A stretch of DNA of 64,000 bases from the NCBI RefSeq assembly GCF_900996245.1, contig NZ_CAAJGK010000049.1, positions 1-64,000 on the forward strand, given 5' to 3'. The notes below the pieces were generated by a model, which did no database searches, was not told where the DNA came from, and saw nothing but the letters and a program-made list of their open reading frames with translations. Below, in pieces: positions 1 to 8,661 of the stretch. Numbering within the stretch: the first letter of the stretch is position 1; every line of letters begins with the position of its first letter. A program made the position numbers and the translations under genes. The DNA is from Paraburkholderia sp. BCC1886. GTDB taxonomy: Bacteria > Pseudomonadota > Gammaproteobacteria > Burkholderiales > Burkholderiaceae.

Positions 1-100
1 CGAGTCGGTCCCACCCCTTCCCATCCCGAACAGGACCGTGAAACGACTCCACGCCGATGATAGTGCGGATTCCCGTGTGAAAGTAGGTAATCGTCAGGCT
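1..100 (+). rRNA. rrf: 5S ribosomal RNA, 3' part
   Basis: The first 100 bases match the 5S rRNA I know from Burkholderia relatives: a GAGTCGGTCCCACCCC start region, the internal CCATCCCGAACAGGACCGTGA loop and the closing GTAATCGTCAGGCT stem. The first ~15 bases lie outside the window. A strong terminator follows at once, so this is the end of an rRNA operon read left to right. Confidence 0.95.
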
Positions 101-112
101 CCCCAGCAGCAA

Positions 113-150
113 CAGAAACCCCACCCGTCAACGGTGGGGTTTCTGCGTTT
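113..150 (+). terminator. Rho-independent terminator of the rRNA operon
   Basis: A perfect 13-bp stem (113-125 with 133-145) and a 7-base loop lie 12 bases after the 5S end. The T-rich 3' arm runs into TTCTGCGTTT. From here to 292 I see no gene or other clear signal. Confidence 0.85.
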
Positions 151-292
151 ACGGCCCAGATAAAAACGGCCCAGATAAAAACCAACGACCAATAGCGTCA
201 ACAAGGCCGAAAACGAGACCAAAACGACCGGCACCGTTTCCATCAAGCCAGTGCTTTTGTCTGCTGCTAGGCACGCACGAGCCAACGCCCAT

Positions 293-1219
293 TCAACGAC
301 GATCTGGCACAACGCCGCGCCACGGAAATACTTCGAGCACTTGACGAATCGCGTCATCGAATGCTGTGCGACGGCCAATGCCGAGCGCCTCGAGTCGGTC
401 CGAGACAAGGTGACAGTCACGCGGACGTGGCGTCTCGTCGGCAGGCGAGCGCTCCGGCATCAACTGTGCATTTAGTCGAAGCGCGTCGGCCAGACGTATC
501 GCAATTTCGTATTTGCTCATCGGCTCGTCGCCCGACCACTGCACGATGCCGCAAATCGCGTCGCCAAACGCATGCCGTTCCAGCATCTGTCCGATCACGA
601 ACGCGACATCAGGAGTAAAAGTGGGATAGCGGACTGCCCAGTCATCCATCACAGCCACTTTGCCGCCGGGCTCGGCCGAGCGGGCAATCGCTGGAACGAG
701 GCTAGTCACCGCCGATTCTGCCCAACTGACGATCGGGCCATACAGCAGCGGTAAGCGCAGCACACAACCGAGCCGGGTCGAGGCTTCGAGTGCAAGTTCG
801 CCTTCCAGCTTGCTGCGTCCATAAGCATTAAGCGGTGCGGGCATCGAGTCGGCTCTATACGGAGGATGCTTGCCGTCGAACACGTAATCGGTCGAAATAG
901 AAAGCGTCCACGCGCCGCGCCGCTCTGCAGCCGCTGCGAAAGTACGCACGGCATCCACATTCAACTCGCGGGCAAGATCGGGGTGCTTTTCGCAGACATC
1001 GGGCCGGCGTTCCGCCGCGGCGATCACCAGCGCATCCGGCGCCTCGCGTTCGACGAACTCCGCGACGGCCTTTCTATCGCGGATATCGAGTTGGATTGTG
1101 TCGGGTCCCGGTCGGCTAAATGCTGTCGTCACCACCTTCCAGTCCTCGTGCCGCGCCAACTCGTGGGCAATCGCACGACCCAGTATCCCGGATGCCCCAA
1201 TGACAGCAATCTTGAACAT
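293..1219 (-). CDS. SDR family sugar-nucleotide reductase (RmlD/MAT2B-like)
   Basis: A 308-residue extended short-chain dehydrogenase. The N-terminus has the Rossmann motif GASGILG (residues 8-14). An STDYVFDG segment and a later YGRSK motif give the catalytic Tyr-x-x-x-Lys, as in dTDP-4-dehydrorhamnose reductase (RmlD) and the MAT2B-like proteins. I chose the internal ATG giving MFKIAVIG because it sits right before the first beta strand; ten further in-frame codons upstream are unlikely to be used. The substrate cannot be told: no nucleotide-sugar genes are next to it. It lies 13 bp downstream of the copper chaperone gene on the same strand and may be co-transcribed with it. Confidence 0.75.
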   Translation of the reverse strand: MFKIAVIGASGILGRAIAHELARHEDWKVVTTAFSRPGPDTIQLDIRDRKAVAEFVEREAPDALVIAAAERRPDVCEKHPDLARELNVDAVRTFAAAAERRGAWTLSISTDYVFDGKHPPYRADSMPAPLNAYGRSKLEGELALEASTRLGCVLRLPLLYGPIVSWAESAVTSLVPAIARSAEPGGKVAVMDDWAVRYPTFTPDVAFVIGQMLERHAFGDAICGIVQWSGDEPMSKYEIAIRLADALRLNAQLMPERSPADETPRPRDCHLVSDRLEALGIGRRTAFDDAIRQVLEVFPWRGVVPDRR

Positions 1220-1232
1220 GACGCCCGTCCGC

Positions 1233-1451
1233 CTAGCCAGCTGGCCCACGCGACATACCCGTCACGGTGTAACCGGCTTCATCGATGGCGGCCTTCAGCG
1301 TGTCCGCAGACTTTGCCGATTCGACGGCTACCCGACCGGACGCCAGATCGACGTGAACCTGCGCCGTACCGTCGTGTTCACGGATTGCGCTCGTGACCGC
1401 GGCTACGCAATGTTGACAGCTCATGCCCTCAACTTGGAATTCGATTGTCAT
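1233..1451 (-). CDS. Copper chaperone, heavy-metal-associated domain (CopZ-like)
   Basis: A 72-residue stand-alone HMA domain with the metal site G-M-S-C-Q-H-C (Cys12 and Cys15) in the first loop and a typical beta-alpha-beta-beta-alpha-beta pattern. The family binds Cu(I) in the cytoplasm and delivers it to P-type ATPases or regulators. It is divergent from a CueR-like gene, the usual arrangement for copper-induced genes, although no copper ATPase is in the window. The start ATG at 1451 follows a purine-rich AGGTAGCG stretch. A longer reading frame upstream overlaps the divergent regulator and is not real. Confidence 0.88.
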   Translation of the reverse strand: MTIEFQVEGMSCQHCVAAVTSAIREHDGTAQVHVDLASGRVAVESAKSADTLKAAIDEAGYTVTGMSRGPAG

Positions 1452-1522
1452 AGCGCTACCTCCGTATTGCGAGTGAAAAGAGCATTGAATTATGCCTGCC
1501 AATCCGTATCTGAGCAGACGGG

Positions 1523-1541
1523 CCCTCCTATGACGGGAAGG
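1523..1541. promoter_or_regulatory. Candidate MerR/CueR operator
   Basis: An imperfect dyad, CCCTCC-TATGAC-GGGAAGG, lies between the divergent copper chaperone and CueR-like genes. In the chaperone's direction it reads CCTTCCC-N5/6-GGAGGG, close to the CCTTCC/GGAAGG half-sites of copper-responsive MerR regulators. The long-spacer promoter could not be placed confidently. Confidence 0.4.
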
Positions 1542-1568
1542 TGGTGAACCAGGCATACGAGGAATGTG

Positions 1569-1991
1569 ATGAATATCGGTGAAGCGGCCCGCGCCTCGGG
1601 CGTGACGGCCAAGATGATCCGCTACTACGAAAGCGTCGGTCTGCTGGCCGCGAAGGGACGTACGAGCGCAGGGTACAGGCTGTACGGACCACAGGAAGTC
1701 CACTCGCTGCGCTTTATCCGCCAGGCTCGCCGCTTGGGCTTCCTCGTCGACGATATCCGTCGTTTGCTGGCGCTTTGGCAAAATCGCTCGCGCGCAAGTG
1801 CTGAAGTGAAAGCGATTGCGCTGGAGCATGTGGCGGATCTCGACCGCCGAATCGCCGAGCTCACGGAAATGCGCGAGACCTTGGCCCATCTTGCGACTCA
1901 TTGCCATGGCGACGACCGTCCCGAATGCCCAATTATCGAGCAATTAGCGGCCTCTGGACAGCAAATTAGTGACAGCTTCAAAGCCATTTGA
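1569..1991 (+). CDS. cueR: Cu(I)-responsive MerR-family regulator (CueR-like)
   Basis: A 140-residue MerR protein: winged helix starting MNIGEAARASGVTAKMIRYYE, then a long dimerisation helix. The C-terminal metal loop is C-H-G-D-D-R-P-E-C, which has the C-X7-C spacing of the Cys112/Cys120 pair in CueR. These regulators bend a 19-20 bp-spaced promoter and activate copper-export genes when they bind Cu(I), Ag(I) or Au(I). The GTG immediately before the ATG could also serve as start; ATG 1569 matches the family N-terminus. The divergent neighbour is the copper chaperone, its likely target. Confidence 0.88.
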   Translation: MNIGEAARASGVTAKMIRYYESVGLLAAKGRTSAGYRLYGPQEVHSLRFIRQARRLGFLVDDIRRLLALWQNRSRASAEVKAIALEHVADLDRRIAELTEMRETLAHLATHCHGDDRPECPIIEQLAASGQQISDSFKAI

Positions 1992-2295
1992 TCGACGCTT
2001 GAAAGACCGGTGCAACCTTTTAGTGAACTCAATCAAAACCCAAAGGAAAACGCACAGAAATAGTGCGAAAATTCTGGAAAGTCTCTTAAGGAGCTCTGTC
2101 ACGCAAATTATTCCTTTGAAAATCAACGTTTATTTTGCACCAACTAAATGCATCATTCCAAAACGGAATGCACGCCATGCGGGCATTTCACTAGCAACGT
2201 TGCACCTTGACGCTATATGATGCGGGTTAACCCTTTTACGGGAAATCCCTGATTTTCAGTTCACCGGGGATTCAATTGAACCTTGGAGAAATATC
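1992..2295. other. Gene-less interval, AT-rich, upstream of the DUF3563 gene
   Basis: About 300 bases with clearly lower GC than the flanks. No reading frame here has a convincing start or recognisable product. It probably carries the promoter of the downstream mini-gene, but no clean -35/-10 pair stands out. Confidence 0.5.
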
Positions 2296-2442
2296 ATGTT
2301 TGCGTACATTCTTGAAAAGCTGAGCATCTGGTTTGAAACTGCAGAGCGCGATCGTCGCGAAGCATATCTTGCGTCGTCGTCGGACATCGTCCAACTCGAA
2401 CAGCGCATCCGGTCGCTCGAAGCCAATGGTTACTCGCTGTAA
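2296..2442 (+). CDS. DUF3563 family mini-protein
   Basis: A 48-residue protein beginning MFAYILEKLSIWFETAERDR. It is rich in charged helix-forming residues and ends in a short LEQRIRSLE coil. This is the pattern of the DUF3563 family, common in Burkholderia and relatives and of unknown function. GGAG at 2284-2287 lies 8 bases before the ATG, and a strong terminator follows, so it is a free-standing gene. Confidence 0.75.
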   Translation: MFAYILEKLSIWFETAERDRREAYLASSSDIVQLEQRIRSLEANGYSL

Positions 2443-2504
2443 GCTGTTTTGGTAGCTTGTTTGACCCGCCAGCGCAACGTGCGCGGCCGAGCAGCAAAGT
2501 GTTG

Positions 2505-2526
2505 AGCCCCGTTCAAACGGGGCTTT
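2505..2526 (+). terminator. Terminator after the DUF3563 gene
   Basis: The inverted repeat AGCCCCGTT/AACGGGGCT (2505-2513 with 2516-2524) is followed by TT. The tail is short, so strength is uncertain. Confidence 0.65.
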
Positions 2527-2690
2527 GTCACATCTGGGCACTGCATAACTTTGTTTGACGGCCTGCCGACGCTGGACGTGGCGAATACCGGCTAGCGGTA
2601 GCAGCCGTGTAGCGGTATGGTAAGGCGCTAACTGATCTTTCCCGATCAGACTGCTCCCGGACCTTCGACCTCTTCGACCGACCCGCTGCC

Positions 2691-3029
2691 ATGCTCCCTG
2701 TCCGCTCAGACCGCATCTTCTTTAGCACCGCCATTGCACTCGTGGCCGCCGTCGCTCTGTCATCGCCGACAAGCTTCGCCGCTTCGAGCGACACGCGTCA
2801 GCCGTTGGTCCTCGACACGCAAAGCGGTATCAGCGACGGGCAAAGCGGAACCGTGCTGCAGACCGCGCCGCTATCACGCCAACCGATCGTCGGCGCACGG
2901 CCCATCGCAACGCCTGCCGAACTGGCGCCCGAGTCGTCGCCGCCCATCGTCGTAGCGCCGTACATTTCTCTGCCGGGTAGCGGCGGCACGTCGCAGTCGC
3001 AACCTCGCGTGGCGCCTCGGGCGCAGTAG
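2691..3029 (+). CDS. Hypothetical exported protein
   Basis: A 112-residue protein with a clear signal peptide (positive start, hydrophobic stretch at residues 10-26, cleavage after a SFA-A type site). A low-complexity mature part follows, rich in Ser, Pro, Gln and Ala, with no Cys and no recognisable domain. It is probably periplasmic and mostly disordered. I do not recognise a family. It stands alone, with ~155 bases before the next gene. Confidence 0.5.
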   Translation: MLPVRSDRIFFSTAIALVAAVALSSPTSFAASSDTRQPLVLDTQSGISDGQSGTVLQTAPLSRQPIVGARPIATPAELAPESSPPIVVAPYISLPGSGGTSQSQPRVAPRAQ

Positions 3030-3184
3030 CCCGTCGAGCGGCTATTCGGGTTTCGGCGCATAGCGTGGGCGAAACCGTCCGACGACAATCGATCGGCGGC
3101 CTTCCAGTCATCGCCGCCATCGCAAGTATTGCGAGATGACCGGCATGAAGCAGCCGTATCGACAGAAAAACAAGGAGACCTGGA

Positions 3185-4225
3185 ATGCCCATTCAACGGA
3201 TGCGGTGTGCCGCCGGCGCTTTGATCGCGCTATTCACATTCGCCGCAGCGCCGCTCGCCTCACTCGCGAAAGAAACCCCCGAAAAGCCTACGCTGACGAT
3301 GGCGGTCGGCGGCCTGCCGGGTCTCTACTATCTGCCGGTGCTTGCCGCGCAACAACTCGGCTATTTCAAGGAAGAAGGCCTCGACGTCACGCTCGAAGAT
3401 TTCGCGGGCGGGTCGAAAGCACTGGAAGCAGTCGTGGGCGGCAGCGCGGACGTCGGTGCGGGTGCGTTCGAGCACACGTTGTTCATGCAGGCCAAGGGGC
3501 AACGCTTCCGTGCTTTCGCGCTAATGGGCCGCGCGCCACAGATCGTCGTGGCGGTGCTGAAACCGAAGGCCGATCAACTAAAGACGATGGCCGACTTCAA
3601 AGGTGCGAAAGTCGGCGTCAGCGCGCCGGGTTCCTCGACCGATCTCGTGCTGACCGTAGCCCTGCGCCACGCCGGCATCGAGCGCAACGAGATTTCGGCG
3701 ATCGGCGTGGGCAGCGGCGCCACCGTGCTGGCCGCGGTGAGCGGCGGCCAGATTGACGCGCTCTCCAATGTCGATCCGATGATGACGAAACTCACGCGAA
3801 GCGGTGCAATCAAGGTGCTGGTCGACACCCGCACGGTAAAGGGAACGCAGGAGGTGTTCGGCGGGACCATGCCCGCGGCGACGCTGTACGCGCCGGAGAG
3901 CTTCATCCAGAAATATCCGAAGACGACGCAGGCGCTCGCCAATGCAATCGTGCACGCCGATCGCTGGCTGCAGAGCGCAAGCGACGCCGATCTGCTGAAG
4001 ATGGTGCCCCCGGCCTATCTGCTGAACGACTCGCCGCTTTATGTGGAGGCCTTCCACAACGTGCGTGAAGCCTATTCGCCGGATGGGATGATGCCCGCGG
4101 ACGGTCCGGCCACGTCTTTGCGTGCGCTGTCTTCATTCGACAAGCGGCTCGATCCGCAAAAAATCGATCTGAACGCGACCTATACGAACGATTTCGCCCG
4201 CAAGGCCGCAGCGCAATTCAAATAA
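3185..4225 (+). CDS. ABC transporter substrate-binding protein, NMT1/SsuA-like
   Basis: A 346-residue periplasmic binding protein: signal peptide to about residue 28, then the fold typical of nitrate/sulfonate/taurine and thiamine-precursor binders (LPGLYYLPVLAAQQLGYFKEEGL near the N-terminus, GGSKALEAVVGG, GSSTDLVL). GGAG at 3174-3177 supports the start. The family hands substrate to an SsuB/SsuC-type ABC importer, but no permease or ATPase gene is adjacent. The substrate cannot be inferred, and the partner must be encoded elsewhere. Confidence 0.82.
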   Translation: MPIQRMRCAAGALIALFTFAAAPLASLAKETPEKPTLTMAVGGLPGLYYLPVLAAQQLGYFKEEGLDVTLEDFAGGSKALEAVVGGSADVGAGAFEHTLFMQAKGQRFRAFALMGRAPQIVVAVLKPKADQLKTMADFKGAKVGVSAPGSSTDLVLTVALRHAGIERNEISAIGVGSGATVLAAVSGGQIDALSNVDPMMTKLTRSGAIKVLVDTRTVKGTQEVFGGTMPAATLYAPESFIQKYPKTTQALANAIVHADRWLQSASDADLLKMVPPAYLLNDSPLYVEAFHNVREAYSPDGMMPADGPATSLRALSSFDKRLDPQKIDLNATYTNDFARKAAAQFK

Positions 4226-4246
4226 GCGCGCACGAGGCGGCGGCGC

Positions 4247-5092
4247 CTAGTCGCCGCGATACTCCACCTTGAATTCGGCTGCCTTGTCCTCGCCCAGCGT
4301 TTTGACGAGCCAGGGCATCTGGTCCTTCAGCGTTTTCGCCAGCGTATAGGGCGGATTCAGGATGAACATGCCGCTGCCGAACAACCCGAAGCCGTCCGCA
4401 GGCGGATTGCTGACGGTCAGACTGACGTGCAGCCAGTTGCGCTGCTGCAGCTTTTTCAACTGCTCGGGAAAGCGCACCGACTCCGGACGCCGCACTTGCG
4501 GATACCACACCGCATAAGTGCCGGTCGGAAAGCGCTTCAGACTCTCTTCGACGCAGCGCAGGGTGCGCGTGTAATCGCGTTTATCTTCGTACGACGGATC
4601 GATCAGTACCAGCGCCCGGCGCGGCGCCGGCGGCAGCAACGCGAGAATGCCGTCGAAGCCGTCGCCCGCATACAGCATTGCGCGGCGGCCCGCATCGCGG
4701 AAGTTATGGCGCAATACGTCGATTTCCGTGGTGTGCAGTTCGAACAGACGCATGCGGTCCTGCTCGCGCATCTGCCGCCAGGCGATATACGGCGAGCCCG
4801 GATAAAAACGCAACTGGCCGTCCGGATTGAGCGCACCGACTTCGTCGACGTAATCGGCAAACAGCGGCGGCAAATCCTTGCGTTCCCATAATTTCGCAAT
4901 TCCGCTCTGGAACTCGCCGGTTTTGGTCGCGTAGCCTTCCTTCAACGAATAGACGCCCGCGCCCGCGTGCGTGTCGATGTACCAGTAGGCCTTGTCTTTC
5001 TGGCCGAGGTAACGCAGAAGATGCAGCGCAATCGCGTGTTTGAGAACGTCTGCGTGATTGCCTGCGTGGAAAGCGTGGCGATAGCTGAGCAT
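4247..5092 (-). CDS. rlmJ: 23S rRNA (adenine-2030-N6)-methyltransferase RlmJ
   Basis: A 281-residue protein, the normal length for RlmJ. Family hallmarks are the N-terminal MLSYRHAFHAGNHADVLKH, the SAM-binding YIDTHAGAGVY and the catalytic LIDPSYE (an N/D-P-P-Y/F variant) near residue 180. It methylates A2030 of 23S rRNA, a housekeeping modification. The ATG at 5092 gives the family's conserved start; a longer frame adds 20 unconserved residues. It converges on the binding-protein gene with a 21-bp gap. Confidence 0.93.
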   Translation of the reverse strand: MLSYRHAFHAGNHADVLKHAIALHLLRYLGQKDKAYWYIDTHAGAGVYSLKEGYATKTGEFQSGIAKLWERKDLPPLFADYVDEVGALNPDGQLRFYPGSPYIAWRQMREQDRMRLFELHTTEIDVLRHNFRDAGRRAMLYAGDGFDGILALLPPAPRRALVLIDPSYEDKRDYTRTLRCVEESLKRFPTGTYAVWYPQVRRPESVRFPEQLKKLQQRNWLHVSLTVSNPPADGFGLFGSGMFILNPPYTLAKTLKDQMPWLVKTLGEDKAAEFKVEYRGD

Positions 5093-5255
5093 GATGAGGT
5101 GAGGCCGAAAGAGGGCATGCCGGTTCGAGACGATCCGGTGCTGCGGGTGCAATGCGGCTACAGGCTCGGGTGGAACACTGGCGTGTAGCGCGGTCGCGTA
5201 TTGTACGCGACCGCTGCGTTGTGCCCGGCTCTGTTGCCTTGCGTCTCGATTCCGC

Positions 5256-6227
5256 TCAGTTGTACGCGTCGCCGATGATGTCCTCGATCCGCTGTTTCAC
5301 CTCGGGCGTGATTTTAACCACCACGTCGGCGGCTTTCATGTTTTCGCCAATCTGTTCGACGCGGGATGCGCCCGTAATCACCGTGCTCACATTCGGATTC
5401 TTGAGAATCCACGCCAAAGCGAGCTGGCCGACGGTGCAACCGAGTTCGTCGGCGACTTCACCGAGCTTGCCTACCACGTTGTTCTTGCCCGCGTCCGTGA
5501 CCTGTTTGCGCAGCCAGTCGTAGCCCTGCAGTTGCGCGCGGCTGTCGGCCGGAATGCCATCGCGGTACTTGCCGGTCAGGAGGCCGGAAGCCAGCGGGCT
5601 CCATGTCGTCAAACCCAGGCCGATGTCTTCGTACAGCCGCTTGTATTCCTGCTCGACGCGCTTGCGATGGAACAGGTTGTATTGCGGCTGTTCCATGACT
5701 GGCTTATGCAGATGATGGCGCTCGGCAATGTCATGAGCCGCGCGGATTTCGTCTGCGCTCCATTCCGACGTGCCCCAATACAGCGCTTTGCCGCGGGTGA
5801 TCATGTCGCTCATCGCCCAGACGGTTTCCTCGACGGGCGTATTGGGATCAGGCCGATGACAGAACACCAGGTCGACATAATCGAGTTGCAGACGCTTGAG
5901 CGACGAGTCGATCGCATTGAGCAGGTATTTGCGATTGAGCGTGTGGTATTGATTCGGCGCTTCTTCGAGTCCCCAGTAGAATTTGGTGGATACCACGTAG
6001 CTGACGCGCGGCCAGGCCAGTTCCTTGAGCGCCTGGCCCATGATTTCTTCCGATTGGCCTGCCGCATACACCTCGGCGTTGTCGAAAAAATTCACGCCTG
6101 CGTCACGCGCCGCCGCGAGCGACTCACGCGCTGCGCGGTGATCGACCTGGTTGCCATAAGTGACCCACGAGCCGATGGACAGTTCGCTGACCTGCAGGCC
6201 GGAACGGCCTAGACGTCGATAATTCAT
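5256..6227 (-). CDS. Aldo/keto reductase, Kv-beta-like
   Basis: A 323-residue AKR. The tetrad is visible as Asp49, Tyr54, Lys82 and His124 (FFDNAEVY, STKFYWG, VFCHRPDP). The NADPH-binding segments WSPLASGLLTGKY and TVITGASRVEQI are typical of the K+ channel beta-subunit/YghZ group. It is a soluble NADPH-dependent carbonyl reductase of unknown physiological substrate. It stands alone with its own upstream region, where GGAGG lies just before the ATG. Confidence 0.87.
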   Translation of the reverse strand: MNYRRLGRSGLQVSELSIGSWVTYGNQVDHRAARESLAAARDAGVNFFDNAEVYAAGQSEEIMGQALKELAWPRVSYVVSTKFYWGLEEAPNQYHTLNRKYLLNAIDSSLKRLQLDYVDLVFCHRPDPNTPVEETVWAMSDMITRGKALYWGTSEWSADEIRAAHDIAERHHLHKPVMEQPQYNLFHRKRVEQEYKRLYEDIGLGLTTWSPLASGLLTGKYRDGIPADSRAQLQGYDWLRKQVTDAGKNNVVGKLGEVADELGCTVGQLALAWILKNPNVSTVITGASRVEQIGENMKAADVVVKITPEVKQRIEDIIGDAYN

Positions 6228-6467
6228 GCATGCCTCCTTGGATTGATACCGCCGCTATCGCGGGACTCGCTGGAATTCCGCCGGAAACGCCTAGTTTAAA
6301 GAGATAAAACTCAATGTGCTTTTTACCTCTGGAATTCACGGGGTTCATGCACAATAGCAGCCTTGGCCGCAGTGCAACATTCGGCCGAACGGCCTATGCC
6401 GTTTGGCCGACTTCACGCCACCCGCGGTCCGTGGTCTCATTGCTCATCAACTGCATGGAGGTTCTGC

Positions 6468-7265
6468 ATGTCGTCAACGAACACAACTCTGAATGGCAAG
6501 GTCGCGGTCGTCACCGGCGCCGCGAGCGGCATCGGCAAGCAGATTGCGCTGACACTGTCCGCAGCGGGCGCGGCGGTCGCCATTGCCGACCTGAACCAGG
6601 ACGGCGCAAACGCGGTGGCAGAAGAAATCAGGAAGGGCGGCGGCAAGGCGATTGGCGTAGCCATGGATGTCACGAGCGAAGACGCGGTCAACCAGGGTAT
6701 CGACAAAGTCGTCGCCGAACTCGGCTCGGTCGACATTCTCATCTCCAACGCGGGCATCCAGATCGTCAATCCGATCGAGAATTATTCGTTCTCCGACTGG
6801 AAGAAAATGCAGGCCATTCACGTCGACGGCGCGTTTCTCACCACCAAGGCGGCGCTCAAGCACATGTATAAGGACGACCGCGGCGGCATCGTCATCTACA
6901 TGGGCTCAGTGCACTCGCACGAAGCCTCGCCGTTGAAGTCCGCGTACGTGACGGCCAAGCATGCACTGCTGGGCCTCTCGCGCGTCCTCGCCAAAGAAGG
7001 CGCAAAACACAATGTACGTTCGCATGTAGTCTGCCCCGGGTTCGTCCGCACGCCGCTCGTCGACAAACAGATTCCCGAGCAGGCCAAAGAGCTCGGCATC
7101 CCCGAAGAAGAAGTGGTCAAACGCGTCATGCTGGGCGGCACGGTCGACGGTATCTTCACGACCGTGGAAGACGTGGCGCAAACCGTCCTGTTCCTGTCTA
7201 CATTCCCGACGGCTGCGTTGACCGGCCAGTCCTTTATCGTGAGCCACGGCTGGTATATGCAATAA
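6468..7265 (+). CDS. 3-hydroxybutyrate dehydrogenase (SDR)
   Basis: A 265-residue classical SDR: TGAASGIG cofactor loop (residues 16-23), NAG at 94-96, catalytic Ser147, Tyr160 and Lys164 (SAYVTAKH). The HVDGAFLTT segment and the C-terminal TGQSFIVSHGWYMQ end match D-3-hydroxybutyrate dehydrogenase, which oxidises 3-hydroxybutyrate from polyhydroxybutyrate to acetoacetate with NAD+. The ATG at 6468 follows GGAG; the longer upstream frame is not needed. It is 10 bp from a patatin-like lipase gene, a pairing that fits polyhydroxyalkanoate or lipid turnover. Confidence 0.87.
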   Translation: MSSTNTTLNGKVAVVTGAASGIGKQIALTLSAAGAAVAIADLNQDGANAVAEEIRKGGGKAIGVAMDVTSEDAVNQGIDKVVAELGSVDILISNAGIQIVNPIENYSFSDWKKMQAIHVDGAFLTTKAALKHMYKDDRGGIVIYMGSVHSHEASPLKSAYVTAKHALLGLSRVLAKEGAKHNVRSHVVCPGFVRTPLVDKQIPEQAKELGIPEEEVVKRVMLGGTVDGIFTTVEDVAQTVLFLSTFPTAALTGQSFIVSHGWYMQ

Positions 7266-7275
7266 GGGGGCGGCC

Positions 7276-8523
7276 ATGGCGCAACGCAATCCCAAGCGGG
7301 CGCGTGTCGGTGCCTCCTGCGACGAAGCAGCGGGCGATGGCGCGGGCGCCGGTTCGGCGCCATCCGCGCGTCCTGGTCGGCATCTGCACGTGCCCAACTA
7401 CGAAACCGTCGCGCTCATGCTGCAAGGCGGCGGCGCCTTGGGTGCGTATCAGGCGGGCGTGTTCCAGGGCCTGCACGAAGCCGGTATCACGCCTAACTGG
7501 CTTGCCGGTATCTCGATCGGCGCGTTGAACACGGCCATCATCGCGGGCAATCCGCCTGAAAAGCGTGTCGAGCGCCTGCTGGAGTTCTGGGAGACGATTT
7601 GTCAGCCGGCGTTCGGGCCGCCGCTGCCGGCCTTCATCGAACACGCGCTGTTCAATTCCAGCGAAGCCGTGCGCAAAGCGTTCACGGCTACGCAGGCGAT
7701 AGGTGCGATCGTCGAAGGACAGAAAGGCTTTTTCGTGCCGCGCTTTCCGCCGCCGCTGCCCACCGTGTCAGGACCGCCACAAATGGCGAGCTACTACGAC
7801 ACCACGCCGCTAAAAGCCACGCTCGAGGCGCTGTGCGATTTCGACCGGATCAACTCGCGTGAAATGCGGGTATCCGTCGGCGCAGTCAATTGCGGCACGG
7901 GTAATTTCGCGTATTTCGACAACACGCACACAACGCTGCGGCCGGAGCACTTCATGGCGTCGGGTGCATTGCCCCCGGGCTTCGCCGCGGTCGAGATCGA
8001 CGGTCAGTACTACTGGGACGGCGGCCTGATGTCGAATACGCCGCTTTACGAGGTGATCCAGTCCACGCCACGTCGCGACACGCTCGCCTTCCAGGTCGAT
8101 CTCTGGAGCGCGGTCGGGCCGGTGCCGGATAACATCACCGACGTGCAGGGGCGCATGAAAGACATTCAGTATTCGAGCCGCACGCGTCTGGTCACCGACA
8201 TGCTGCAGCGCTCGCAGCGTTTCCGGCATGTATTGCGCGAAGTGCTGGACCGGGTGCCGTCCGAACAGCGCGACGATCCGTGGTGCAAGCTGGCCGAGGA
8301 CCTGTCCTGCTCGAAGCGCTACAACGTGATTCACCTGATCTACCGGCACAAGGAATACGAAGGCCATTACAAGGACTTCCAGTTCGGCCTGTCGACCATG
8401 CGTGAACACTGGCAAAGCGGCCTGGAAGACATTCGCCATTCGCTGTCGCAACCAGACTGGCTCGAGATGCCGACCAACGATGCGGGCTTTGTCACGCACG
8501 ATATCCACCGGGATTCGCGCTAA
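7276..8523 (+). CDS. Patatin-like phospholipase with DUF3734 C-terminus
   Basis: A 415-residue protein. Residues ~45-255 form a patatin domain with oxyanion loop GGGALG (51-56), nucleophile Ser80 in GISIG and catalytic Asp248 in DGG, so both dyad residues are present. The C-terminal third (IQYSSRTRL, later KDFQFGLSTMREHW) matches DUF3734, usually found in this subgroup. No signal peptide; probably a cytoplasmic or membrane-peripheral acyl hydrolase. It is co-transcribed with the 3-hydroxybutyrate dehydrogenase gene and followed by a terminator. Confidence 0.87.
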   Translation: MAQRNPKRARVGASCDEAAGDGAGAGSAPSARPGRHLHVPNYETVALMLQGGGALGAYQAGVFQGLHEAGITPNWLAGISIGALNTAIIAGNPPEKRVERLLEFWETICQPAFGPPLPAFIEHALFNSSEAVRKAFTATQAIGAIVEGQKGFFVPRFPPPLPTVSGPPQMASYYDTTPLKATLEALCDFDRINSREMRVSVGAVNCGTGNFAYFDNTHTTLRPEHFMASGALPPGFAAVEIDGQYYWDGGLMSNTPLYEVIQSTPRRDTLAFQVDLWSAVGPVPDNITDVQGRMKDIQYSSRTRLVTDMLQRSQRFRHVLREVLDRVPSEQRDDPWCKLAEDLSCSKRYNVIHLIYRHKEYEGHYKDFQFGLSTMREHWQSGLEDIRHSLSQPDWLEMPTNDAGFVTHDIHRDSR

Positions 8524-8562
8524 CTTTAACGCGGACCTCACACACAGTCCGTAGCAAAGAAA

Positions 8563-8590
8563 AACGGCGCCCATCGAGGCGCCGTTTTTT
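8563..8590 (+). terminator. Terminator of the dehydrogenase/patatin operon
   Basis: A 9-bp perfect stem AACGGCGCC/GGCGCCGTT with loop CATCGA, followed by T4. Confidence 0.85.
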
Positions 8591-8661
8591 CACCGACCCT
8601 TCCGCACGAGCGCGTTCAACCAGAATCACGCTGCCGGAAGAGCAGGATCAAGTCATCAGAT

